Shown here: piece by piece, positions 17,098 through 24,635 of the stretch
Layout of the letters: the number at the start of each line of letters is the position of its first letter
Position numbering within the stretch: position 1 is the first letter of the stretch
DNA from: DAMCAP01 sp032059445
GTDB lineage: Bacteria > Bacillota > Clostridia > Oscillospirales > Ruminococcaceae
NCBI GenBank assembly: GCA_032059445.1
Contig: DAMCAP010000028.1
Span: 1-31,651 of the forward strand
Length of the DNA: 31,651 nt
Reading direction: 5' to 3'
The notes under the pieces: model-generated
The model's input: only the letters and a program-made list of their open reading frames with translations
Database searches by the model: none
Told to the model about the DNA's origin: nothing
Made by a program: the position numbers and the translations under genes

Positions 17098-18330
17098 ATG
17101 CAGATGAATTTCAACATGGATGAAGAATTCGATCGTGAGGTTAGTATAAAGGTCATCGGCGTGGGCGGCGGCGGTGGAAACGCAGTCAACAGGATGGTTT
17201 TGTCTGGGATGAAGGGCGTGGAGTTTCTATCAATGAACACCGACGCACAGGCCCTGCGTAACTCCCGTGCAACCCATAAGCTCAATATCGGCGTAAAGCT
17301 TACCAGAGGCTACGGTGCAGGCGGGCAACCCGACAAGGGGCAACGTGCCGCTGAAGAAAACCGTGATGAAATAGCTGCTGCACTTAAGGGCACCGATATG
17401 GTGTTTATCACTGCTGGCATGGGCGGAGGCACCGGCACAGGAGCTGCTCCTGTAGTGGCGGAGATTGCTCAAGAGATGGGCATCCTCACCATTGGTATCG
17501 TGACTAAGCCATTTGAGCATGAGGGCAACCGTAGGATGGAGCAGGCAGTGCGCGGTATTGCAGTGCTTCACGAGCATGTAGATGCCCTGCTGGTGATCCC
17601 CAACGAGCGCCTGCATCAGATCTCTCACGAGCGCATTACTCTCAAAAATGCTTTTGTGGCTGCTGATGAGATTTTACGCCAGGGCGTGCAGAGCTTATCG
17701 GATCTGATTACTATTACAGGAGAAGTCAACCTTGACTTTGCAGATATTTGTGCAATCCTAAAGGAGGCTGGTTATGCCCATATGGGTGTTGGTCGTGCTT
17801 CTGGCAAGGACAAGGCTAAATGTGCTGCCGAGATGGCAATCTCCTCTCCACTGCTCGAAACCTCTATCAATGGGGCGAAGGGCGTCATCGTCAATATTAC
17901 CTCTGATCAGGACGTAGGCCTTGACGAAGTAACCGTTGCTTCTAAGATGGTGCAGGATGCTGCGCATCCCGATGCCAACATCATGTGGGGCGTGGTATAT
18001 GACGATAACCTAAAGGATGAAATGATCGTCACCGTGGTAGCGACAGGCTTTGAGAGCGATCTGAATTTTAGCGTACCTGCCTATGACTTTGTATCTCCCG
18101 CCAAGGAGACCCCTAAGCCTGATCTTAAGGGCAATGTCAGAGCCAATGTACAGCCAAATAACTATCAGCCTGCCGCGGCTCCCCGACCTGCTGGTCAAGC
18201 TCCTGCGGCGGTCAAGGATGCAGAGCCAAATCAAGAGGAGGCTAAGACTCAGCCTCAGCAAAACCATCAGAGCGCTGCAGACGACGAGGATTGGATGAAG
18301 ATACTGGATATCTTTAACCGAAAGAAGTAA
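17098..18330 (+). CDS. ftsZ: Cell division GTPase FtsZ
   Basis: Tubulin-like GTPase that forms the division ring. The 410-residue protein has the GTP-binding signature GGGTGTG at residues 109-115. The T7 catalytic loop is NLDFAD with N211, D213 and D216. A Pro/Ala/Gln-rich flexible linker spans about residues 338-392. The C-terminal peptide is DWMKILDIFNRKK, the conserved tail that contacts membrane-anchor proteins, in a less common form. AAGGGGAGA precedes ATG 17098. It has its own promoter and structured leader and is followed by a strong terminator, so it can be expressed apart from the upstream operon. Confidence 0.98.
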   Translation: MQMNFNMDEEFDREVSIKVIGVGGGGGNAVNRMVLSGMKGVEFLSMNTDAQALRNSRATHKLNIGVKLTRGYGAGGQPDKGQRAAEENRDEIAAALKGTDMVFITAGMGGGTGTGAAPVVAEIAQEMGILTIGIVTKPFEHEGNRRMEQAVRGIAVLHEHVDALLVIPNERLHQISHERITLKNAFVAADEILRQGVQSLSDLITITGEVNLDFADICAILKEAGYAHMGVGRASGKDKAKCAAEMAISSPLLETSINGAKGVIVNITSDQDVGLDEVTVASKMVQDAAHPDANIMWGVVYDDNLKDEMIVTVVATGFESDLNFSVPAYDFVSPAKETPKPDLKGNVRANVQPNNYQPAAAPRPAGQAPAAVKDAEPNQEEAKTQPQQNHQSAADDEDWMKILDIFNRKK

Positions 18331-18362
18331 CCACCTGCTGCTTTCCCCCCTTACATACAATC

Positions 18363-18393
18363 GGATGACTTCCCCTTGAAGTCATCCTTTTTT
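18363..18393 (+). terminator. Rho-independent terminator after ftsZ
   Basis: GGATGACTT (18363-18371) and AAGTCATCC (18379-18387) form a perfect 9-bp stem followed by six T residues. It ends the dcw transcription block. The rest of the gap to 18774 shows no gene; a TTGACA at 18545 lacks a matching -10. Confidence 0.93.
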
Positions 18394-18774
18394 GCAAAGC
18401 AAGGTGTGCGCTTATAGCGTACACCTGTCTAAGATAAGCGTCGCCGATATTTTGTAAGCTAAGATACGGATTAAATATCTTCTCGAGGTATAAACCACAG
18501 TTATAGCTTAAGGGCGTTTATCAGATTATTTTGTCGATTGAGGCTTGACAAGTGATTTTCGCTTTTTTACAGGTTTACCTCCTAAGCATCTTAGATACAC
18601 GGTTGACCCCAAAGTCACTTTCATGCTAGTTAGTAGCTTCTATAGTAATCTGTTGTGGGAGTACTTTGTTTGATTGTTTCATTATGCTTTGCATCGAAAA
18701 AAAGCTGTATGAGTATGATTGCAGGGAATCTTGGTCATACTTCTAAGGATATTTTATTATTTAGGAGGATGGAT

Positions 18775-18963
18775 ATGAAAGCAACAATTGACAGGCAAGG
18801 ATGTATCGGATGTGGGCTGTGTGCCACCACCTGCCCCCAAGTATTTGAGATGGATGATGAAGGCTTGGCAAAGGTCATCGCAGACCCAATCCCTGAGGAT
18901 GTGTTTGCCGTGGCTCAGGAAGCCAGAGATGGCTGCCCTGTTTCGGTAATCTCCATCGGTTAG
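18775..18963 (+). CDS. Single-cluster [4Fe-4S] ferredoxin
   Basis: Small electron carrier of 62 residues. It has the motif C10-x2-C13-x2-C16-x3-C20-P and a remote C-P near the C-terminus (DGCPVSVISI). C10, C13, C16 and the remote cysteine should bind one [4Fe-4S] cluster, as in the Thermotoga-type monocluster ferredoxins. The consensus AGGAGG at 18763-18768 fits ATG 18775 and is too close for the ATG at 18769. A longer reading frame from 18655 has no ribosome site and was not used. It stands alone between two terminators, so its partner enzymes are not evident. Confidence 0.9.
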   Translation: MKATIDRQGCIGCGLCATTCPQVFEMDDEGLAKVIADPIPEDVFAVAQEARDGCPVSVISIG

Positions 18964-19005
18964 TGATTAACCTAAGACTGTACTACATGTGAATCATACA
19001 AAGTT

Positions 19006-19035
19006 AGCCGCCTTATGAAGATAGGGCGGCTTTTT
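19006..19035 (+). terminator. Terminator after the ferredoxin gene
   Basis: AGCCGCC (19006-19012) pairs with GGCGGCT (19025-19031), and part of the loop side can also pair; a run of five T residues follows. It is GC-rich and stable. Confidence 0.9.
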
Positions 19036-19208
19036 GGCGCTTGAAGTTTTACCACATTGCGATAACGCCCAAATGCTAAAGGAGAACTGTCATTTGTAAA
19101 CTCCTACGTGCTTTAAGTCATTCTGCCGCCACTAAGGTGACTTTGTAAGCCTGCGGGGGGAGTGGGGTTATTATCTTACTTTGTGAAGCAGGTATATCAT
19201 ACAAAATA

Positions 19209-19243
19209 AAGCACGCCGTATAGGATCTCTATACGGCGTGCTT
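19209..19243 (-). terminator. Strong hairpin, terminator for the leftward dppA-like gene
   Basis: GCACGCCGTATAG (19211-19223) and CTATACGGCGTGC (19229-19241) form a perfect 13-bp stem with loop GATCT. On the - strand it is followed by TTTATTTT, so it should stop the leftward transcript about 155 bp after the gene. The + strand side (TTGTTATT) is less T-rich. Between it and the gene, a smaller imperfect hairpin (TACGCC/GGCGTA, 19285-19321) was the only other structure seen. Confidence 0.85.
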
Positions 19244-19398
19244 GTTATTGGGTTTTAAAGTCTTGGTAATTGCTTTGTGCTATATACGCCTACAAATCTC
19301 AATGGGAGATAAGTGGGCGTACAGTTTTATAAAAGCGTTTCTTTCTGCTATTTCTATAACTATCGAAGTACTGTACGGGTGTTTATCACAAGAAGCGA

Positions 19399-20196
19399 TT
19401 AGAGTACCCAGCGCAGGAACCGAGCAACCTCAAAATAATCGGAAGTATCAAAGGCGATGGTGGTATCGTCGACTAAGCGTACACCAGGGAAGTAGCTGTT
19501 TTTGGTAGCGTCAGTATGCAGCTTATAGCAGACCTCTACCGCAAAACTCTGTGGCAGGGTGATTTTTGCAGCAGCAAGATCCTGCTTGAGGGATCTCTCT
19601 ACATCTTCTCGGATCTTGTCACAAGCAAGCTGGGGCTGGATTGAGATTGTCGCTGCACCATGACCTTCTTTTACGGCGGTGGTAACGAGAGCAGGGTGTA
19701 AGTCACGGTAATCGTCACAAAGCTGCTGATCGCCCGATAGATAGACAGTAGGCACACCCTCGTAGGCAGCAACAAAGCTGTTTACCATAAATTCGCTGGC
19801 GATGCGTCCGTTAATCCTTACCTGATAGGGGCGGCCGCTGGTGGTATGGGAGAGAGGGTTGCCGTTGCGGGAGGCTGCGTTGTGGTAGCCTACAAACAAG
19901 CAGGCATCGAAGCTACTGTCGAGCCCCTCTACCATGCCATATGGGTGCCCCGACCAGTTGCGGATGATCTTGACACACTGGGGTAGTCGCTTAAGATCGA
20001 TATTGTTGGCTGGGCCATGGGCGTCCTTGATTACGATTTCGGTAGCACCCGCATGGATTGCGCCTTCGCAAGCTGCGACTACTTCGCTGGTCATCTGCTC
20101 GCAGTGATATGCATAGGTAGGTGAAGTGTTTCTGCAATCGTCGTGGGTGGTGGTGGTGGCGATCCCCTCGATATCAGCGCTGATAAAAACCTTCAT
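19399..20196 (-). CDS. D-aminopeptidase, M55 family (DppA-like)
   Basis: Zinc-dependent peptidase family that releases D-amino acids, for example from D-Ala-D-Ala, and could recycle wall peptides. The 265-residue protein begins MKVFISADIEG and shows the M55 metal ligands at nearly the Bacillus subtilis DppA positions: D8, E10, H60 (KDAHGP), H105 (VGYHNA) and E135 (RIASEF). The start at 20196 is chosen because GGAGGA lies just upstream and the homology begins there; the longer frame would add 23 residues. It has its own promoter at 20237-20265 and runs opposite to its neighbours. No dipeptide transporter genes are adjacent, unlike the B. subtilis dpp operon. Confidence 0.92.
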   Translation of the reverse strand: MKVFISADIEGIATTTTHDDCRNTSPTYAYHCEQMTSEVVAACEGAIHAGATEIVIKDAHGPANNIDLKRLPQCVKIIRNWSGHPYGMVEGLDSSFDACLFVGYHNAASRNGNPLSHTTSGRPYQVRINGRIASEFMVNSFVAAYEGVPTVYLSGDQQLCDDYRDLHPALVTTAVKEGHGAATISIQPQLACDKIREDVERSLKQDLAAAKITLPQSFAVEVCYKLHTDATKNSYFPGVRLVDDTTIAFDTSDYFEVARFLRWVL

Positions 20197-20236
20197 AATA
20201 GTCCTCCATATTTCAACTGTTTTGTTTCGCAATTCT

Positions 20237-20265
20237 ATCATACCGAAAAAATCAGGGTTTTTCAA
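20237..20265 (-). promoter_or_regulatory. Promoter of the dppA-like gene
   Basis: On the - strand, TTGAAA (20265-20260) and TATGAT (20242-20237) are 17 bp apart, about 40 bp before the start codon. This is a good vegetative promoter match. Confidence 0.72.
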
Positions 20266-20428
20266 GGGTACTTGACATTTTAAAAATGAACAGAGATTTT
20301 GTAAATCGACACTATGCAGAATAGCGGAATAAAAAAAGGAAATACTGATACAGAAGCATAAACAAAGAATAGTCTTTATCGCACAATTTATATAAAAAGC
20401 CCTCTAGGGCAGGAAAGTGAGAATTTTT

Positions 20429-20746
20429 ATGCCACATTTACAGTGTAGTGTAGGTCGATGCGAAAATAATAGTGAGGGACTGTGTTGCAGACCGGATATT
20501 CATGTAGGCGGGCAAAATGCCCAGAGCAGCTCCGGCACAAGTTGCCGCTCCTATGCACAGCGCACCGATGGTTTTAACAATAGCAGCGTCACCCAGTGTG
20601 TTAGCCCCAATATGAGCCTCGACATTAGCTGTAGCGCCAGAAATTGTGTATTTAATGCCAATAGATTGTGCAGTGCTGACATGGTATCTATCGGTCTCGG
20701 CGGTAGTCGAGAAACCGAGTGCTCTTCCTTCAAACAAGATCGATAA
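20429..20746 (+). CDS. Protein with two DUF1540 domains
   Basis: A 105-residue cysteine-rich protein built of two similar units. The first is LQCSVGRCENNSEGLCC ... SCRSY (about residues 4-42); the second is ISCSARNCVFNANRLCS ... ECSSF (about 66-101). Each has the DUF1540 pattern C-x(3-4)-C-x-N-x(4-5)-C with a later Cys. DUF1540 proteins are short, common in spore-forming Firmicutes, and have no established function; metal binding is plausible from the cysteines. ATG 20429 follows AGGAAAGTGAG; a GTG at 20417 lies inside that site. A 12-bp palindrome, GCCCTCTAGGGC, lies just upstream (20399-20410). Confidence 0.85.
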   Translation: MPHLQCSVGRCENNSEGLCCRPDIHVGGQNAQSSSGTSCRSYAQRTDGFNNSSVTQCVSPNMSLDISCSARNCVFNANRLCSADMVSIGLGGSRETECSSFKQDR

Positions 20747-20811
20747 TTGGGGCTTCCTCCTAGCCCCAATTGATAAAGCACCCTGCTTGTAATCAAGCGG
20801 GGTTTACTTTT
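20745..20811 (+). terminator. Tandem hairpins ending the DUF1540 gene
   Basis: The first stem AATTGGGGCT/AGCCCCAATT (20745-20754 with 20762-20771) overlaps the stop codon and has no T-tract. The second, ACCCTGCTTG/CAAGCGGGGT (20780-20789 with 20794-20803), is followed by TTACTTTT and is the likely terminator. Confidence 0.8.
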
Positions 20812-20880
20812 GCCTAAGCTCTGGTATATACTGTAGTAGATTGGATGATTTCTGAGTGTAACGAAATTTGGAGGGATACT

Positions 20881-21309
20881 ATGCAGGAAATTCAGATTTG
20901 TCGCGAGTGCGGCGCAATGCATGAGCAAGGCAGCTGTGAGGAGATCTTTCATTGGATCTTGGCTGTGGAATACGATAGCCCCCGCTTACTTGCAGAGCAT
21001 TTTAAAACGGTAGCTTGCTATACGATCCAGCACCCTGCTGCTTATACCCCCGAGGCGATACAAGGGCTGATCGAGGCTTTACGAGAGCATCTGGAGGAGG
21101 GGCTAAGGGTTACAGAGATACGTAATCGCCACAGCAGGCAGTATGAGGGCAGTAGGCGTGTGTATAAGGATCAAAGCGACATCAAAATCGAGCTGTGCCA
21201 CTGGCCTATGACGATCCAAGATGTATGGCAAGAAGATGATGGTGATGCCATCGCCCAAAAGGTAGTCCTATGGGCGCAGAGCATCGTGGATCATTGCCGC
21301 AGCAAATAA
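20881..21309 (+). CDS. DUF5946-like hypothetical protein
   Basis: A soluble protein of 142 residues with an N-terminal CRECGAMHEQGSCEEIFHWIL, where the cysteines could bind zinc. A helical core AEHFKTVACYTIQHPAAYTPEA follows. The pattern of a short Cys motif, a Phe-His helix and a tyrosine-QHP motif resembles the DUF5946 family, whose role is unknown. ATG 20881 follows GGAGGG at 20870-20875; the longer frame from 20845 would swallow the ribosome site. It is followed by AT-rich sequence and then the converging terminator at 21461. The family call is from memory of the motif pattern and is moderately sure. Confidence 0.7.
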   Translation: MQEIQICRECGAMHEQGSCEEIFHWILAVEYDSPRLLAEHFKTVACYTIQHPAAYTPEAIQGLIEALREHLEEGLRVTEIRNRHSRQYEGSRRVYKDQSDIKIELCHWPMTIQDVWQEDDGDAIAQKVVLWAQSIVDHCRSK

Positions 21310-21460
21310 ACCAAACTAAAATTACGATACAATGTAGTTAATATACCGTTTGTAATATAAACTGATCATATTACAAAAACTCCTCGCATATCTCCTATCA
21401 ATTATTTAGAAATGTATATAATTAGAATATAATACAAGTTGTAGTTATGATAAATGCAAA

Positions 21461-21487
21461 AACGCCGCCTCAAATAGAGGCGGCGTT
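21461..21487 (-). terminator. Terminator of the leftward holin-like gene
   Basis: AACGCCGCCTC and GAGGCGGCGTT (21461-21471 with 21477-21487) form a perfect 11-bp stem with a 5-nt loop. On the - strand the stem runs into TTTTTGC. It begins 3 bp after the gene's stop codon and may also stop the rightward transcript from 20881. Confidence 0.92.
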
Positions 21488-21489
21488 AA

Positions 21490-21831
21490 TTATTTCTCAT
21501 CAGGAGATGGCACTGTACCGCTGTAGATGCACCCGCACTTGCTGCAGGTCATAAGCCCATTAACTAGGATATGAGGCGTTTTACGTTTGCAGTCGGCACA
21601 GAGGAGCCGTTTATCAGCAGGGCTTTTGGCATTTGCACCTTGGCCGGTAAGAGGGAACTGCATAAGCCCCAGCAGGGAAAGGATCGAGCAGACCGCTGTG
21701 ACCAAGCCTGTCACCAAGCTAATGTTGACATCTACCTCCAGCAAAAGCAACACAGCAATGATCTGAGAGAGTATGCCAAGCAATACAGAGGGATTTTTTA
21801 GTCCTTGCAGGATGGTTTTTAATCGTTTCAT
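21490..21831 (-). CDS. Holin-like membrane protein with C-terminal zinc ribbon
   Basis: A protein of 113 residues. The N-terminal part MKRLKTILQGLKNPSVLLGI, with two hydrophobic segments at about residues 14-31 and 38-58, resembles small phage holins of the phi-LC3 type. The C-terminal part is a zinc ribbon with C78-x2-C81 and C96-x2-C99. ATG 21831 has an AAGTGAG-like ribosome site; an upstream TTG at 21924 would add 31 poorly supported residues. No endolysin or phage genes are near, so it may be a domesticated or merely holin-like membrane anchor. The function is unknown; the topology and ribbon are clear. Confidence 0.68.
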   Translation of the reverse strand: MKRLKTILQGLKNPSVLLGILSQIIAVLLLLEVDVNISLVTGLVTAVCSILSLLGLMQFPLTGQGANAKSPADKRLLCADCKRKTPHILVNGLMTCSKCGCIYSGTVPSPDEK

Positions 21832-21979
21832 ATGATCACTCACTTCTGCAACGGCTCCGATAGAGCCATTTAATATTATGCCAAGCTGAGGTGATGTGTT
21901 CACACCAAATAAGCTTGTCAGCAAATATCAAATCAAGTGAGGAAAGAAAATAATGAAAAAAGCTGCTACAAAATATATG

Positions 21980-22007
21980 GCGGCAGGGGGAATGATAACC
22001 CTGCCGC
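21980..22007. terminator. Bidirectional hairpin between two leftward small genes
   Basis: GCGGCAGGG (21980-21988) pairs with CCCTGCCGC (21999-22007), a perfect 9-bp stem. It lies just after the stop of the leftward 83-residue gene. The T-rich tract (TTAGTTTAATTTTTT) is on the + strand side, so termination is expected to be better rightward than leftward. Confidence 0.6.
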
Positions 22008-22012
22008 TTAGT

Positions 22013-22264
22013 TTAATTTTTTTGCTGTTGGAAGCCTGCTGCGGGTAGCTGTGCCGGCTGATTACCCCCGCCAAGTAACATAGGCATCAGTGCCTGCACC
22101 ATAGGATTGCTCAGTAGTGCCGACACCTGCTGCACGGTGTTGAGAGCAGTGGTAATCTGAGAGAACATTGGCAGGGGATTCATAGCAACAGGCTGCTGTG
22201 TGTAAGAGTACCTCGGCGACGGTAGTCTGGGATTGCGCCGCGGCTGATTGATTTGACGTACCAT
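22013..22264 (-). CDS. Small hypothetical protein, Pro/Gln/Met-rich
   Basis: An 83-residue protein I do not recognise. The N-terminal half is basic and rich in Pro, Arg, Tyr and Gln (RRNPRLPSPRYSYTQQP). The middle forms an amphipathic helix (ITTALNTVQQVSALLS), followed by NPMVQALMPMLLGGG and a Gln-rich tail. There is no signal peptide or cysteine. ATG 22264 follows GGAGGC at good spacing, which supports a real gene. The composition recalls small spore-coat-like proteins, but that is only a resemblance. A leader with three small hairpins lies upstream (22319-22364). Confidence 0.7.
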   Translation of the reverse strand: MVRQINQPRRNPRLPSPRYSYTQQPVAMNPLPMFSQITTALNTVQQVSALLSNPMVQALMPMLLGGGNQPAQLPAAGFQQQKN

Positions 22265-22318
22265 ATCTGTGCCTCCATTGCGAATCGACTCATTTGATTA
22301 CTCCCGCCCGAGAGAGCC

Positions 22319-22364
22319 ATAGGGCAGGAGCCTATCCCTTTTGGGAGGTAGGTTGCAGGAACCT
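22319..22364 (-). promoter_or_regulatory. Folded leader upstream of the 83-residue gene
   Basis: Three consecutive small hairpins are visible: ATAGG/CCTAT (22319-22323 with 22331-22335), CCC-TTTT-GGG (22336-22345) and AGGTT/AACCT (22350-22354 with 22360-22364). The first and last have near-identical loops (GCAGGAG and GCAGG on the + strand). The role is unknown. The rest of the 22265-22676 gap holds only a possible micro-ORF. Confidence 0.35.
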
Positions 22365-22516
22365 TCCACCATTCTATTGTATGCTGGCAAGGAAGTCTTT
22401 GCTCTGGCAGGGCATATTTATGGTGCGTTTGTAGAGTAGTATAGTCCTATGTTGGTGGGGAGCTGTTTGCCCAGCTTCTATTGGTTTGCTTGTAGTAGGG
22501 TGGTTGAGACTATTTT

Positions 22517-22627
22517 CTAAGTCGAGTTAATCTCTTTTATGGGGTAGGAAGAATAGGCAATAGCAAGATTGGACATCATAAAGCCGATCACGCAGCAACA
22601 TATTGCAACGGCTATTTTAACGCGCAT
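22517..22627 (-). CDS. Possible 36-residue secreted or membrane micro-protein
   Basis: A short reading frame on the - strand encodes MRVKIAVAICCCVIGFMMSN followed by LAIAYSSYPIKEINST. It has a basic start, a hydrophobic core and an A-x-A-like site, the layout of a signal peptide or a single membrane helix. It begins 50 bp after the end of the radical SAM gene on the same strand. The ribosome site (AGG about 11-13 nt upstream) is weak and there is no obvious terminator. It could be chance; the coherent signal-peptide pattern is the only support. Confidence 0.35.
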   Translation of the reverse strand: MRVKIAVAICCCVIGFMMSNLAIAYSSYPIKEINST

Positions 22628-22676
22628 CACTTTTAACCTGAGCTAAGTTTAATCATACTTAGAAATCACTATGCTT

Positions 22677-24377
22677 TTAAGCTTTTCCTGCGGTGTGTAT
22701 GCATTGAAGATCTGCTACAGGGAGCATGCTTGCTCTACCTTGTATATCACGCTGGTTGTAGTCAAAGGCAGTGAGGACATAGCACCCATCGGGGTTTTGC
22801 AGATCTTGTGGGATAAAGTCGATGAAATATTCCCGACAAAGCTCGGCAGGAGGCAGACTGCAGATACGGCGGATTTCGTCATAAATTTCACTGCGTTGAT
22901 GGAGGGGTTGGGCAAAATCCGGTAGCTTTTTAGGCCTTGAAGCGGTATACAGATCAATGCGGCAAGCCCATGCTAGCTGGTTTGGGTCACAGCCAAGGTC
23001 GAGCCCTACGGAGTAGAGCGTATCGTAGTACCAAAGCCCCCCGTGGTTGACCGATATAGGCTCAGGGAGCAAGCGCTGCCCTAAAGATGCATAGAGGCCA
23101 AAGGGGGAGGGGGACTTTTGCAGCAGCAGCTCCAGCATGGCAGTATACCTGCCGCTGTTGTAATAGAGCTCCACTGCTGCCTCTGTCTGCTTTAGGCAAA
23201 GAAGCTCTTTGTGACTCAGCCATGGGGTACTTAGCACCTCATAGGGTGGGGCAGGGTTATAAAGGATGCCGTATTGCTGTGCTTGATCCCCCAATGGTGA
23301 GCCCAGAAGCACCTTGAGGAAGCCTAACTGGATCATAGTAGGGCGCAGGGAAAAGAGGTAATCAAAAGACTGCTGAAACTCGCTGTATCCTTCGTAGGGT
23401 AGCCCTGCGATTAAATCAAGGTGCAGGTGGATGTTACGGGTAGCAGCAAGGGTCTGGATTACCTGTGTCATTTTGGCAGGGTGAAAGCTGCGTTGGATGG
23501 CTGCCAAGGTTGGCGGGTGGGTGGATTGCAGACCAATTTCAAGCTGGACCAAGCTAGGCCGCAGAGATTGTAGTAGGGCGATCAGCTCTTGGCTTAAAGC
23601 CTCCGCATTGACCTCGAAGTGAAAGCCTGTATAGCTATTGTCATGCTGGGCGATGAAGCGTAGGATTTCTAGTGCACGCTTGGGGTCACAGTTGAAGCTG
23701 CGATCGATGAATTTTACCTGCATTACCCTGCGGGAAAGGAGATCCTTAAGATCTTCTAGCACTAGTGGCAGGCTCCGATAGCGCAGCACCTTATCGGTAG
23801 CCGAGAGGCAGTAGCTGCATCGGTAGGGACAACCTCTGCTGGATTCATAATAGATGATCCGGTTATCCAGCTCCTCCTGCTGCTGATAGGGCAAGGGTAG
23901 CAGGTCAAGGTCAAAGTAGGGCGGCAGCGGTGTGGTCACAAGCTCGCCCCCTTGGAGGTAGCATAAGCCCGGTACAGTAGAGAGGGAATCGCCTCTGGTT
24001 AGCGCGGCAATGAGGGCAGGCGTGCTTGGCTCACCCTCTCCCATGATTACGGCACTACATAGCCCCTCTGATAAGAGAGAAGGAGCATTGTTATATGCTT
24101 CGGGGCCTCCAAAAAAAATAAAGCTCTCGGGCAGCAGCCTCTGCAAAATAGCACTTACCTGACGGATAAAGGTAATATTCCAGATGTAGCAGGAGAACCC
24201 AATTACGTCGGGGCTTTGCAGGTAGATCTGGGAGGCTGCGGCTTCGGGGCTGTGATTGATGGTATACTCTGCAAGCTGGGCATCGACACCCTGTAGCTTT
24301 AGGGCAGCAGCAATCTGCCGTATGGCAAGGTTGGTGTGGGAGTATTTGGCGTTGATGCCAACCAATAGGATTTTCAT
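22677..24377 (-). CDS. B12-binding radical SAM protein with DUF4080 C-terminus
   Basis: A 566-residue protein. The N-terminal B12-binding-like domain spans about residues 1-135 (MKILLVGINAKYSHTNLA ... IMGEGE). The radical SAM core starts at about 175, with the cluster motif C183-P-Y-R-C187-S-Y-C190 for a [4Fe-4S] centre. The C-terminal part has the length and position of the DUF4080 region found in this family. Members are usually methyltransferases or unassigned; the substrate is unknown. ATG 24377 is preferred, with GAGGTGA about 6 nt upstream, over an in-frame GTG at 24386. TGCTATAAT on the - strand (24484-24476) is a candidate extended -10. Confidence 0.88.
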   Translation of the reverse strand: MKILLVGINAKYSHTNLAIRQIAAALKLQGVDAQLAEYTINHSPEAAASQIYLQSPDVIGFSCYIWNITFIRQVSAILQRLLPESFIFFGGPEAYNNAPSLLSEGLCSAVIMGEGEPSTPALIAALTRGDSLSTVPGLCYLQGGELVTTPLPPYFDLDLLPLPYQQQEELDNRIIYYESSRGCPYRCSYCLSATDKVLRYRSLPLVLEDLKDLLSRRVMQVKFIDRSFNCDPKRALEILRFIAQHDNSYTGFHFEVNAEALSQELIALLQSLRPSLVQLEIGLQSTHPPTLAAIQRSFHPAKMTQVIQTLAATRNIHLHLDLIAGLPYEGYSEFQQSFDYLFSLRPTMIQLGFLKVLLGSPLGDQAQQYGILYNPAPPYEVLSTPWLSHKELLCLKQTEAAVELYYNSGRYTAMLELLLQKSPSPFGLYASLGQRLLPEPISVNHGGLWYYDTLYSVGLDLGCDPNQLAWACRIDLYTASRPKKLPDFAQPLHQRSEIYDEIRRICSLPPAELCREYFIDFIPQDLQNPDGCYVLTAFDYNQRDIQGRASMLPVADLQCIHTAGKA

Positions 24378-24600
24378 TCGTATCACCTCAGCGATGGTTA
24401 GTTTTAGGTTTATAAGGGTGGCTACTTTATAGAAACGATATGACTCAGTAGCAACTGCTAATGGTATTTTGAAGTATTATAGCACAGCTTGTGGGTTTTT
24501 TATAGCATAAGCAGAGGGAAGCTACTTAATTATAGAGGTAAAATAGGATAATTCAAAAGCCCCAGATATTCCCTAAGTTGTGACAAATTATGTCGAATTG

Positions 24601-24629
24601 TTGAATTTACTAAAACGATGTAGTATAAT
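24601..24629 (+). promoter_or_regulatory. Promoter of a candidate small RNA
   Basis: TTGAAT (24601-24606) and TATAAT (24624-24629) are 17 bp apart. No coding region begins within the next 300 bp, but a terminator hairpin occurs about 160 bp downstream. Confidence 0.78.
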
Positions 24630-24635
24630 AATCGC

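Noticed and set aside
18655..18774. N-terminal extension of the ferredoxin
   Set aside because: The consensus AGGAGG just before ATG 18775 and the usual ferredoxin length argue against the 40-residue extension.
21490..22264. Prophage remnant
   Set aside because: Only one protein is holin-like; there are no structural, integrase or lysin genes and no attachment-site repeats.
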